Part shown: positions 25,547-34,784 of the stretch, piece after piece | Layout of the letters: each line of letters begins with the position of its first letter | Position numbering within the stretch: the stretch's first letter is position 1 | Assembly: GCF_002221505.1 (NCBI RefSeq) | Contig: NZ_CP011037.1 | Location: 310,001-374,000 of the forward strand | Direction: 5' to 3' | Source: Pseudoalteromonas nigrifaciens | GTDB lineage: Bacteria > Pseudomonadota > Gammaproteobacteria > Enterobacterales > Alteromonadaceae | DNA length: 64,000 nucleotides | Translations under genes and position numbers: made by a program | The notes under the pieces: generated by a model | Told to the model about the DNA's origin: nothing | What the model saw: the letters and a program-made list of their open reading frames with translations, nothing else | Database searches by the model: none

Positions 25547-27526
25547 ATGAACACCGCAAGTCGACAATTATTGCCTTTAAGTGCCGCAATTTTATTTACC
25601 TTTACAAATTATGCGCAAGCAAATAAAACAAACGATGACATGGAAGTGATGGTAGTCACTGCGTCAGGGTATGAGCAGCTAATTAAAAATGCACCAGCAT
25701 CTATTAGTGTGATTGATAGAGAAGAGTTAGCGAGTCGTTTTTACCGTGATTTAACCGACGCTATGACAGACGTGCCCGGCGTTATAGTGACTGGCGGTGG
25801 CGACAGAAAAGATATTAGTTTGCGCGGCATGGCTAATGGCTATACATTAATATTAATAGATGGCCAACGACAAACATCGCGCGAAACACGGCCAAATAGT
25901 GACGGTCCAGGTGTTGAGGGGGCATGGACACCGCCTATTGGGGCCATTGAACGTATAGAAGTTATTCGCGGTCCAATGTCATCTTTATATGGCTCTGATG
26001 CGATAGGCGGGGTAATCAATATAATTACTCGTAAAACACCTGAGCAGTGGTACGGCGAGGTGCGTTTAGATAGTACGATTCAACAAAGTAATGAGTCTGG
26101 GAACATTAACCAAGCTAACTTTTTTACAGCGGGCTCATTAGTTGATGAACTACTTGGAGTACAGCTATACGGGCAATTTACAAAACGCGATGAAGATGAC
26201 CTAGTCGCCGGTTTTAGAGGCAAAGAGCAAAATAATCTTAAAGCTAAGTTTATAGTAACACCTAATAAAAATCACGAGGTTACATTAGAGCTTGGCCGTG
26301 CTGAACAAACGTTAGATGCGACTGTGGGTAAAACAATTGCGCCACTTGCCCCAGGGGATGAGTGTGGTCGCAGTGGTTGTCCTGAATCAACAACTACACA
26401 ATACGAGCAAAAAACCATCTCGGTAAGCCATAATGGTTATTATGACTTTGGTAGTTCTAATAGCTATATAAAGTACGATGAATATAATAATAAATCACGC
26501 GAAATGCTTATTAAAAATACTGATGCACAAACGATGTGGAGTATTCCGCTTGCGAGTGAGCATAATGCGACATTGGGCGCTTCCTATAAAAAAGAAGATT
26601 TAACCGATCATACCAGCAACAAATTAAGTGATGTATCGCAAATAGATAACGAGCAATGGTCTATATTTAGCGAAGATGAATGGCGAACCAGCGAGTTATT
26701 TGCATTAACCGGCGGTATTCGATACGACCATGATGGTAACTTTGGCGGCCATATTAGCCCACGTTTATATGGTGTGCTTAATGCGAGCGATAATTTAACC
26801 GTCAAAGGAGGTATATCTACCGGTTTTAAAGCACCTAGTTTACGAGCAACTACGCCAGAATGGGGGCAGGTTAGTCGCGGCGGTAATATATATGGTAATG
26901 CGAATTTGGCGCCTGAAAAATCAATAAATTATGAAGTAGGTGTTTATTACGATAAAGGTGAAAAGTTCAGTACCTCGGCCACTGTTTTCTATAATCAGTT
27001 TGACGATAAAATATCACGTATAGCTTGCCCATTAACTCAATGCACCGACGGTCCAAATGAATTTGGTTCAGACCCAACAACCTACGTAAATGTTGATGAA
27101 GCAGTAACACAAGGGTTTGAGCTATCAGCATCGCTTAAACTAAGCAGTAAAGTAAGTGCAAGCGCTAATTATACTTACACCGAATCGGAGCAAAAAACGG
27201 GCACTTATGCAGGAAGCCCATTAAATCAGTTACCAACACACTTACTGCAAACCTCTGTTAATTGGGTTTTAAGCGATGCATTTAGTGCATGGGCACGTAT
27301 GCACTATCGCGGGGAAGAAAGCCAACCTACAACTGGGCCATCGCAAAGTAGCTTAATTGCTCCAAGCTATACCACAGCAGATTTAGGTGCAAACTATCAA
27401 TTAAGTAACAACATTAAATTAGGCGTGGGGGTTTATAACTTATTTGATAAAGAAATTAGCGAAGTAGAGTATGGTTATGTAGAAGACGGACGTCGTTATT
27501 GGGCTTCTTTAGCATGGCAGTTTTAA
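25547..27526 (+). CDS. TonB-dependent siderophore receptor, FepA/IrgA-like
   Basis: An outer-membrane receptor of 659 residues. A signal peptide (ends NYAQA at about 26) is followed by the TonB-box region (EVMVVTAS), a plug domain at about 45-160 (ISLRGMANGYTLILIDGQRQ, VIRGPMSSLYGSDAIGGVIN) and a 22-strand barrel ending in the C-terminal aromatic motif ASLAWQF. The plug sequence and the Cys pair in ACPLTQC resemble catecholate receptors such as IrgA and FepA. The Fur box and the divergent LysR gene fit iron regulation. The substrate is inferred. Confidence 0.9.
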   Translation: MNTASRQLLPLSAAILFTFTNYAQANKTNDDMEVMVVTASGYEQLIKNAPASISVIDREELASRFYRDLTDAMTDVPGVIVTGGGDRKDISLRGMANGYTLILIDGQRQTSRETRPNSDGPGVEGAWTPPIGAIERIEVIRGPMSSLYGSDAIGGVINIITRKTPEQWYGEVRLDSTIQQSNESGNINQANFFTAGSLVDELLGVQLYGQFTKRDEDDLVAGFRGKEQNNLKAKFIVTPNKNHEVTLELGRAEQTLDATVGKTIAPLAPGDECGRSGCPESTTTQYEQKTISVSHNGYYDFGSSNSYIKYDEYNNKSREMLIKNTDAQTMWSIPLASEHNATLGASYKKEDLTDHTSNKLSDVSQIDNEQWSIFSEDEWRTSELFALTGGIRYDHDGNFGGHISPRLYGVLNASDNLTVKGGISTGFKAPSLRATTPEWGQVSRGGNIYGNANLAPEKSINYEVGVYYDKGEKFSTSATVFYNQFDDKISRIACPLTQCTDGPNEFGSDPTTYVNVDEAVTQGFELSASLKLSSKVSASANYTYTESEQKTGTYAGSPLNQLPTHLLQTSVNWVLSDAFSAWARMHYRGEESQPTTGPSQSSLIAPSYTTADLGANYQLSNNIKLGVGVYNLFDKEISEVEYGYVEDGRRYWASLAWQF

Positions 27527-27566
27527 GTGCTTTAATTAGCTATTTAATGACTTCTTTTTAAAAAAT

Positions 27567-27600
27567 AAATAATGGCTATATACTAAATAGCCATTATTTA
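27567..27600. terminator. Terminator of the IrgA-like receptor gene
   Basis: AATAATGGCTAT pairs with ATAGCCATTATT around a short loop, with A-rich bases before and TTATTG after. It stands about 40 bases beyond the stop. The rest of the gap up to 27883 shows no gene. Confidence 0.75.
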
Positions 27601-27883
27601 TTGTAGTTAGGCATCAATTTTATTGCAGTAAATGCAGCCAGTATTAAAGTTTGTTTAAAAAAGCTGAAAAATTATAAAATGCGGTTGGCTTTTACGCTTG
27701 AGTCGCTTATTCTAGCCACATATATGTAGCTGCTTAGTTTACACTTAAATGTTATTACTGCTTGCTACTACTCTATAATCGCACTTAATCCGCAAAGGTA
27801 ACACCTCGTTTGAACCACCTAGACAACCATAACCAAGTTAATAAAATAAACGTTATTAGCGCCTTTTATTTAGCAGAAAATCT

Positions 27884-28741
27884 GTGAAAATTCCTAAACG
27901 CCTACAACCGCTAGTTGATGATGGTTTAATTGATGACGTACTCAGCAGGCTTATGAGCGGTAAAGAAGCCGATGTTTTTGTAGTGCAGTGTGGCGATCAT
28001 ATTCGCTGCGCTAAAGTTTATAAAGAAGCCAGTAAACGTAGTTTTAAAAAAGCCGCACAATATCAAGAAGGCCGTAAAGTTCGTGGTGGGCGCCAAGCGC
28101 GTGCTATGGGTAAACGCTCAAGTTATGGTCGCCAATTAGAAGAAGAGATTTGGCAAAATGCCGAAGTTGATGCGTTATCACGTTTAGCGAGTGCCGGTGT
28201 ACGTGTACCCGACACCTACGGCTGTATTGATGGTGTGTTGCTAATGGAGCTTGTGTGCGATGACAGCGGCGATGTTGCCCCGCAGTTAGGTAATGTAGCC
28301 CTTAGTGAAGAAGAAGCGATTAGGCAGCATAGCTTAATGATGCATTACATTAAATTAATGTTGTGTGCGGGTATTATCCACGGCGACTTATCAGAATTTA
28401 ATGTGTTGGTTGACAGCAAAGGCCCGGTAATTATTGACTTACCGCAAGCAGTTAATGCTGCAGCGAATAATAGCGCCGAAGCAATGTTTGCTCGCGATGT
28501 TAATAATATGCGCCGTTATTACGGCGAATATGCCCCAGCTTTATTGCAAACTCAATACGCCAAAGAAATGTGGGCATTGTTTTCTGAGGCTAACTTAACG
28601 GCTAACTCCACTTTAACAGGTGAATTTGAAGATAACAGTGAAGCCGCAGATGTTGATGCAATACTTGAAGAAATTGAAGCCGCTCGTGAAGAAGAGCTGG
28701 AGCGCTTAGACCGTATTCGAGACGTTGACGAAGATGCTTAA
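27884..28741 (+). CDS. RIO-type serine protein kinase
   Basis: Bacterial RIO kinases are atypical protein kinases; one in Pseudomonas (PA4780) is linked to antibiotic tolerance. The flexible ATP-binding stretch is SGKEADVFVV, the ATP-anchoring Lys is in RCAKVYK, the catalytic loop is IIHGDLSEFNVLV and the metal-binding Asp is in VIIDLPQAV. A C-terminal acidic tail (from about 245, EEIEAAREEELERLDR) is charged and probably helical. The start is GTG at 27884 with a weak ribosome binding site. It is monocistronic. Confidence 0.92.
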   Translation: MKIPKRLQPLVDDGLIDDVLSRLMSGKEADVFVVQCGDHIRCAKVYKEASKRSFKKAAQYQEGRKVRGGRQARAMGKRSSYGRQLEEEIWQNAEVDALSRLASAGVRVPDTYGCIDGVLLMELVCDDSGDVAPQLGNVALSEEEAIRQHSLMMHYIKLMLCAGIIHGDLSEFNVLVDSKGPVIIDLPQAVNAAANNSAEAMFARDVNNMRRYYGEYAPALLQTQYAKEMWALFSEANLTANSTLTGEFEDNSEAADVDAILEEIEAAREEELERLDRIRDVDEDA

Positions 28742-28759
28742 ACTTAATTAAATTAAGCT

Positions 28760-28787
28760 GATGTCTAGCGTTTAGTAGCTAGACATC
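28760..28787. terminator. Hairpin after the RIO kinase gene
   Basis: GATGTCTAGC pairs with GCTAGACATC over an 8-base loop, 19 bases after the stop. No T-run follows, so termination would need another factor or it may protect the 3' end. Confidence 0.5.
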
Positions 28788-28904
28788 AAACCGTTGCAGT
28801 TAAATTCAATAAAACAAAGGTTAACTTAATCGCGGCCTGAGCCCGTATAAAGCAAAATGTTTTTTGTTTTAACGCTTTCCCTTTCACCTTGAGTAATTTA
28901 GCAG

Positions 28905-30491
28905 TTATTTCACTCCTATTCCCTGCGCTTTAAAGTACTGCTGTATTTCATTTGTATGTGGTTTAAATGCACGCCAGCGGCCAATAGCTTTGTTGTTGAG
29001 CGGTTGACGAACCTGCACTTTACTGGCGGTAGAAACCGGCGCTGTATTTAAATGAAAATCAATACACTGCGGTTGCCACGCTAAATCACAAAACTTAACT
29101 AAATCTTTAATTTGCACTTCGGGCTGCGCTACTAACTCCTCATACTGAACTAATTTTATTGTATTTTTATGCAAACTTTGAAAATGCTGCATGAGTTTAT
29201 AAAAACGGCTATAAAATTTAGCGGTATCAAGTAAATCTAACGAATAAGCGTAATAAGGGTTATTAATACTAAATAGTTGGCGATAGTTACCAATACAGGT
29301 GTCCATTGGGTCGCGCAGCAGGCAAATTATTTTTGCATTAGGTAATGCTTTGGTTATTAAATCAATATAAAAAAAGTTAAAGGGGAGTTTATCAATAAAG
29401 TGTTTACTATTGCCTGTAACTACACGGGTAGCATTTAAGTAATGAGTGCCAAGTTGCTCAAAGTTAATTTGATAGGCGCTACTCAAGGTTTGGTTATCAA
29501 GCACGTGCGGCGAGGTGGTTTTGCTTATTTTTTTAACACACAAGCCAAAGTCTTGCAGCTCCCCTGCTGATTGCACGTCGCTGTGGCTTGATAAAATACG
29601 CTCTACTAAGGTGGTGCCAGAGCGCGGCATACCTAAAACAAAAATAGGCTCGTTGCTTGGGTTACCTGAGGCGTTTGGCTCGTTATGCTCAAGGCTTAAT
29701 TTTTTAATATGTGCAAATAAAGCCGCTGATCCCTCGTTATCAAATGGGCTGTTTTTAAGTTTATCGGCTTTACCTTGTTGCAGTGCTAAAAAGGCATCCG
29801 AAAATGCGCCAATATCTTGATATTCTTTTGCTAGAGCATGGCCAATATGTAGTTTTGCATCGGGGTGAGTAACCTGTTCAGCAACCGTTTTTAAGCGTTC
29901 AATATGGTTAGTTTGCGTACTTGCCTTAGTTAAATCGCTCAATGCAAAGTGGCTTTGGTGGTGTAATGGTTTTAGAGTAATAGCATTTTCAAACGCATTT
30001 TGAGCTTGCTCAAAAAGGCCTAAAAACTTAGCGCAAACACCAAAGTTATAAAAGAACTGTGCTTGCGGAGTTTGTTTGTTATTTGCCAGTGTTAACGCGT
30101 ATTCAAAGTAATTTATCGCTTGTTCGTGTAAACCCGCTTGTGTGAGTGCAACGCCTAAAGTGTCTGCATCCAGCGCTTTGGTTATTTTGCTAAGTGCAAC
30201 ACTTAATGCGGTTGCTTTGGCTTTTTGTAGTTGTCCTGTAAGTGCGTAACATTTTGCCAGTTGCGCTGTGTATTCAACATTTTCTTGCAAACCTTGCGCT
30301 TTTTCAATCAGCTGAATGGCTTTGTAAATTTGCCCCACTTGTAGGTTTACCATAGCTAGTAAAAAATAGCCGTCTGCAAAGTCTGGTTTTTGGGTAACAA
30401 GTTCAACTAAAGTTTTATGTGCTTGTTGCACATCACCTTGATTTAAGTAATTTATGGCGCTTTGATGTAACTGTTTTAGGCTAGGGGGCAT
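28905..30491 (-). CDS. TPR-sulfotransferase
   Basis: The N-terminal half (about 1-245) holds about six TPR helix pairs (DVQQAHKTLVELVTQKPDFA and similar). The C-terminal half is a sulfotransferase domain: the 5'-phosphosulfate-binding loop is FVLGMPRSGTTLVERIL (284-300) and the 3'-phosphate motif is ICLLRDPMDTCIGNYRQL. It should transfer sulfate from PAPS to a protein or other acceptor bound by the TPR part. It follows a TonB-dependent receptor gene on the same strand with 82 bases and a terminator between. The acceptor is unknown. Confidence 0.9.
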   Translation of the reverse strand: MPPSLKQLHQSAINYLNQGDVQQAHKTLVELVTQKPDFADGYFLLAMVNLQVGQIYKAIQLIEKAQGLQENVEYTAQLAKCYALTGQLQKAKATALSVALSKITKALDADTLGVALTQAGLHEQAINYFEYALTLANNKQTPQAQFFYNFGVCAKFLGLFEQAQNAFENAITLKPLHHQSHFALSDLTKASTQTNHIERLKTVAEQVTHPDAKLHIGHALAKEYQDIGAFSDAFLALQQGKADKLKNSPFDNEGSAALFAHIKKLSLEHNEPNASGNPSNEPIFVLGMPRSGTTLVERILSSHSDVQSAGELQDFGLCVKKISKTTSPHVLDNQTLSSAYQINFEQLGTHYLNATRVVTGNSKHFIDKLPFNFFYIDLITKALPNAKIICLLRDPMDTCIGNYRQLFSINNPYYAYSLDLLDTAKFYSRFYKLMQHFQSLHKNTIKLVQYEELVAQPEVQIKDLVKFCDLAWQPQCIDFHLNTAPVSTASKVQVRQPLNNKAIGRWRAFKPHTNEIQQYFKAQGIGVK

Positions 30492-30510
30492 AGTTAGCTC
30501 GTATAAATAA

Positions 30511-30536
30511 AAAGGCTCAAATAAATTTGAGCCTTT
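30511..30536 (-). terminator. Terminator of the large TonB receptor gene
   Basis: On the minus strand AAAGGCTCAAAT pairs with ATTTGAGCCTTT, followed by TTATTTATA. It lies 38 bases after the receptor stop and ends about 20 bases before the TPR-sulfotransferase start, so read-through would be needed for co-transcription. Confidence 0.75.
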
Positions 30537-30573
30537 ATGACATAGATTAAGTACAGTTTAAATGTAATTTAAA

Positions 30574-32991
30574 TTATATTTCAAACTTGTAGTTAAATTT
30601 AATGCCTACCGTAAGAGGGCGGTTAATGTAATGGCCATAGTTACGTTGTATTTCTGCGCCATTAGCACTTGTAATATCGGCATCTGAGCGACGCACCGAT
30701 GTAACAGCATATTTATTAAACATATTATCAACATATAATGTAGTTGACCACGCATCTGCTGTTAACTTAGCAGAAATATTACTTAAGCTGTAACCTGGTA
30801 GTACTTCACCGTTATCACGTAAACCAACTTTGGAAATAACGTCGCTTTGCGCAGTTAAGCCGTAGTTTATATCTAATGTTTTGTCGTTAAACACGTCAGT
30901 TTGGTAATTAATACCTAATGAAAACTGATGCTCTGGTGAACCAGGTAAACGATCGCCATCTGCAGCGCCATCACTCCCGTCAGCGTTAAACAAAAATGGT
31001 GCATCTGATGTTAGCTCAGCTTTAGTGTAAGCGTATGTTGCGTAGGCGCTAAATGAGTCTGATAAAATAGCACGAGTAGCAATTTCAATGCCTTTTGCGT
31101 TAGCGCTGCCAGCGTTTGAAAGGTAAGGCAGCTGCCCCACTGCGGTTGCTCCAGTAATTTGTGCATTGTCCCAATCTACGTTAAAGAGTGCAGCGTTAAA
31201 GTGTAACTGACTTCTAAACCATGTACTTTTAAAGCCAAGCTCGTAATTGGTCGTTATATCGGCATCAAATAGCATTTCATCTGGTTTACCACAGCCTGTT
31301 TGTTGATCATCAGGAAGTGGAACAGGGCACGGAACCAAGCCATTTGAACCACCAATTCTAAAGCCTTCACTTACCGTTACATAGCCCATTACGGTGTCAT
31401 TAAATTGATACTTTGCGTTAAACTTTAACAGATTACCGTTATCACTTGCTGCATTCTCTTCAAAGTTAATAGCGATATCGTTAGGGCCAGCACCATCATA
31501 TAATGTATTTGCTAACGGAAAGTCAAAAGCGGCTTTAGACTTTACATCGTATTCGTAAAAGCGCACACCAAGCGTTATATCTAGTTTGTCGGTTACTTGA
31601 TAACCCACTTCACCAAAAAGAGCCGACTCTGTTACTTTGCTGCTCGTTATTTCTAGGTACTCTAGTGCATCAGGTCTAAGTTGAGTTGCGCCAAAGTTAT
31701 CAACCGCAAACTGATCAAAACCTGGTGTAAATTCTCTACTTGATGCATCTGTGTCTTTTTTATTATAAAAACCACCTACTATCCAACTAAAATCGCTATC
31801 ACTTTGTGATACTAAACGCAGCTCTTGGGTAAAAGTATCTACTTCATCAATTTCGCGGGTAAATGTTGAAAATGCTGGAAATTCTTCGTAGCCATAATCA
31901 AGACGGATCAGTAAATCTGTTTGGTCGCGTTGACCTTCAGCTTCAAAGCTTGATATACCGGTAGCCGATACTAACTCTGCAAAGCCTAAGTCTGCTTTGA
32001 GTTCTAGGCTAAGTAATTGATCTTCTTTCACGCGTGGCTCTTCGTAACGATACGCTGATTCGTACTTACCAATTATATCGCTTAAGCCATTGTTTGCATT
32101 TAAGCTGTTGCTATGAACAATTGAACGACCTTCGCTGTCTTGTTTTTGATAAAAATAGTTAAGCGTACCTTCAAAAGACTCACTCGCTTTATAACGAACT
32201 GATATACGCCCTGTAGTGGTTGTTTCGCCATTGGCATCTTTTACTTGTTTAAGGTTGTTGTTAACGGCATCAGTATTGCTCCAATCAGGATCGCTAAGCG
32301 ATACTCCCGGCTCACGAACAACATAATTGTAATCTACAAAACCCGGATCTTTATATAGGTTTAAGCTAGTACGTATGGCAAGCGTATCTTCAATAATTGG
32401 TAAGTTGAAAATAAAGCCGCCTTCACCGCCTACTGAGTCACTTTCTTGGGTTTGAAAAACATCACCGTAAACTTCGCCTGAGGTATAATCAAGCTCTGGC
32501 GCTTTTAGCATGTAACGAATGGCGCCGCCTAATGTACCTGCGCCATATAATGTACCTTGTGGCCCAATAAGTACTTCTACGCGCTCAATATCAACGAGGC
32601 GCATATCAACACTTACCGGAATTTCGTTGATATAAGTTGCTACAGTGCCGCCATCTGACGCTGGACCCGATGAGTTAGTATTTAAACCACGTACAATAAT
32701 AGGTGAACCTTCGCGGCCACCTTGATCAGTAATTGTTAAACCAGGAACCCAGCGTGCTACATCGGCAAGTTCACTAATGTTTTGATCTTTCATTACATCA
32801 GCGTCAAGCGCGGTTATATTAAGTGGTGCTGCTTGTACAGAGCCGCTGCGTCGTGTTGCCGTAACCTCTATAACTTCAAGTGATTTGTTTTTTGTAACCA
32901 CTTGTTCTTGAGCTGAAGCGGTATTAGAGAATAAAACCACACTTGAAAGTGTGCTTGAAATAGCCAAGGTTAACAGGCTTGGTTTAAACAT
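30574..32991 (-). CDS. TonB-dependent receptor, substrate unknown
   Basis: An 805-residue outer-membrane receptor with signal peptide (ends TASA at about 27), TonB-box region (LEVIEVTATRR), plug (about 50-165, with WVPGLTITDQGGREG and VEVLIGPQGTLYGAGTLGGA) and a barrel ending in VGIKFNYKFEI. The plug motifs are those of the large Alteromonadales receptor group that take up sugars, peptides or other nutrients rather than siderophores. No Fur box is seen upstream, which supports a non-iron role. AGGATCA precedes the start. Confidence 0.9.
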   Translation of the reverse strand: MFKPSLLTLAISSTLSSVVLFSNTASAQEQVVTKNKSLEVIEVTATRRSGSVQAAPLNITALDADVMKDQNISELADVARWVPGLTITDQGGREGSPIIVRGLNTNSSGPASDGGTVATYINEIPVSVDMRLVDIERVEVLIGPQGTLYGAGTLGGAIRYMLKAPELDYTSGEVYGDVFQTQESDSVGGEGGFIFNLPIIEDTLAIRTSLNLYKDPGFVDYNYVVREPGVSLSDPDWSNTDAVNNNLKQVKDANGETTTTGRISVRYKASESFEGTLNYFYQKQDSEGRSIVHSNSLNANNGLSDIIGKYESAYRYEEPRVKEDQLLSLELKADLGFAELVSATGISSFEAEGQRDQTDLLIRLDYGYEEFPAFSTFTREIDEVDTFTQELRLVSQSDSDFSWIVGGFYNKKDTDASSREFTPGFDQFAVDNFGATQLRPDALEYLEITSSKVTESALFGEVGYQVTDKLDITLGVRFYEYDVKSKAAFDFPLANTLYDGAGPNDIAINFEENAASDNGNLLKFNAKYQFNDTVMGYVTVSEGFRIGGSNGLVPCPVPLPDDQQTGCGKPDEMLFDADITTNYELGFKSTWFRSQLHFNAALFNVDWDNAQITGATAVGQLPYLSNAGSANAKGIEIATRAILSDSFSAYATYAYTKAELTSDAPFLFNADGSDGAADGDRLPGSPEHQFSLGINYQTDVFNDKTLDINYGLTAQSDVISKVGLRDNGEVLPGYSLSNISAKLTADAWSTTLYVDNMFNKYAVTSVRRSDADITSANGAEIQRNYGHYINRPLTVGIKFNYKFEI

Positions 32992-33367
32992 AAAAAGTGA
33001 TCCTAGTGCAATTAGTTATAATGAGTAAGTAAGGGTTTTAGTTTATCAGGGTGGAATACATCTGGGAATAAAAATATGAATTATAATTCACTTTTATAGA
33101 ATAAATATTACACCCAAGTTTATTTAGATTAATAAATAACCACTAGCAACAATTACTTGCTTAAAAAGCATTCAGTAAGCTCTTGCTGCTTAGTTGTTAA
33201 AAGCTAAACAGTAGTAAAATTTTATAACAAGATGTGAGTAGCGAGTGACATTACACGGATGAGCAAAACCGTTATGCATTTAAATGCAAGCTGAGGGTTA
33301 AAGTAACAAGCAGAAATGAGACAAAAAATATGGCCGTTTTCATTAAAAAATTAAAGTCACTAGGGGG
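32992..33367. other. Intergenic region upstream of the TonB receptor, no gene seen
   Basis: 376 AT-rich bases. It must contain the receptor's promoter, but I find no convincing operator or hairpin. The adjacent dispersed repeat begins at 33368. Confidence 0.55.
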
Positions 33368-33660
33368 TAGGGCGTATTTATCTTTTGAGGTTGAATTTAC
33401 AGCAGTGCGTTTGTTTTTTAGGCTAGGCAGAGCCTATGTAATGTGGTTATTCCCCAGAAGCAGGCGATAACGACGCATAAATGCCAAATATGTGCTGCCC
33501 GAAGGCTTCTATCTAGGGGGAAGTAACTTTTCCTGCATGGATGTAAGCCAGTAAAATAAAGCCGGGGCAGTTATTGAGCCCATTAGATAACAAACTTCGC
33601 GCCGGGATTAAATTGCCTCTAAATTGAACAAATTTTAATCCCTAAGGTTAATACGCCCTA
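33368..33660. repeat. Dispersed repeat copy 1 (MITE-like, 293 bp)
   Basis: The ends are perfect 11-base inverted repeats: TAGGGCGTATT (33368-33378) and AATACGCCCTA (33650-33660). The interior is clearly related to 48241-48506, for example ATTTACAGCAGTG, GGCAGAGCCTATG, GGTTATTCCCCA, GCTGCCCGAAGG and GAACAAATTTTAATCC. It has no open frame. The terminal sequences differ from those of the other copy, yet each copy's ends match each other. Confidence 0.85.
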
Positions 33661-33679
33661 ATCGCTTAATGAGGATAGT

Positions 33680-34540
33680 TTAACTGCTGCTTTGTGGTTT
33701 TGAAGTTGAACTGCCAACAGAGGCAATAATTACCAGTAATATTGCCAGCCACTGCCAAATAGACAATAGTTCGCCTAATATGAGTAATCCGGCTAATGCT
33801 GCAATTGCGGGCTCTAAACTCATCATAATACTAAAGCCTTGCGACGACATATTACGCAAAGTGATCATTTCTAGGGTATACGGCAGGGCGCTTGAGAGTA
33901 CTGCAATAGCAATACCTAACGGAATAATATCCCAACTGAATGAAGAGGCTTGCAAAATTCCGCCATAGGGCACAAGTACAATGGCCGAAATAGTCATACC
34001 CATAGCCACAGTTGCACCACCAGAGCCTTGATTACCGGTTTTTTTACCAAAAAGAATATAACCTGCCCAACATGCACCAGCGGCAAGCGCCAATATAACG
34101 CCAACCGGATCTAGGCTTTCTTGGCCTTTCATATCAGGCAGTAGTAATAAAATACCCGCAATAGCACAGCCTACCCAAAATAGATCACGCTTACGGCGCG
34201 ATGAAAATAATGCAACTGCTAATGGGCCGGTAAATTCAAGTGCAACGCCAATACCCAGTGGAATACGCTCTATGGCGTAATAAAACAAAATGTTCATACC
34301 GCCGAGGCTCAGGCCGTAAATTAAAATAGGAAATCGTTGGCCTGCGGCAGGTAAGTGTTTCCACGGTTTAAAAATCAGGCATAAAATAGTGGCAGAAAAA
34401 CCTAAACGCAGTGCAGTAGTCCCTTCAGGGCCTACAATAGGGAAGAGTTGCTTGGCAAGCGACGCACCAGATTGAATAGTTACCATAGCGAGCAATATAC
34501 AAAAAACAGCGAGTAAGAGTTCTTTCGTAGATGAATGCAT
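33680..34540 (-). CDS. EamA/RhtA-family exporter
   Basis: A 286-residue inner-membrane protein with about ten hydrophobic segments formed by two EamA repeats. The opening IQSGASLAKQLFPIVGPEGTTALRL and the segment RIPLGIGVALEFTGPLAVAL are typical of RhtA, the threonine and homoserine exporter. Length agrees with RhtA (295). It is transcribed alone, and its stop lies only 20 bases from the dispersed repeat. Substrate inferred from similarity. Confidence 0.88.
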   Translation of the reverse strand: MHSSTKELLLAVFCILLAMVTIQSGASLAKQLFPIVGPEGTTALRLGFSATILCLIFKPWKHLPAAGQRFPILIYGLSLGGMNILFYYAIERIPLGIGVALEFTGPLAVALFSSRRKRDLFWVGCAIAGILLLLPDMKGQESLDPVGVILALAAGACWAGYILFGKKTGNQGSGGATVAMGMTISAIVLVPYGGILQASSFSWDIIPLGIAIAVLSSALPYTLEMITLRNMSSQGFSIMMSLEPAIAALAGLLILGELLSIWQWLAILLVIIASVGSSTSKPQSSS

Positions 34541-34784
34541 TATTTTCCTTGTATATCACTATTAAATTTGGCGCATTCTACCTGTTTTTGATACTCGAGG
34601 TAAACTTATTCGATAAACAACATATTAAGCAACTTACGCTTTGTTATTGTTAAAGAAAACATATGTTGTTGCGACTGTTAAGCTCGTTGCTTCACAAGCT
34701 AAAAAGTAGTTAAAAACGTATGAGCGTTAGCTATTAAACTAACACTCATATTATAAAGCGGCTAATAGGCACTATAGCAAAGGT

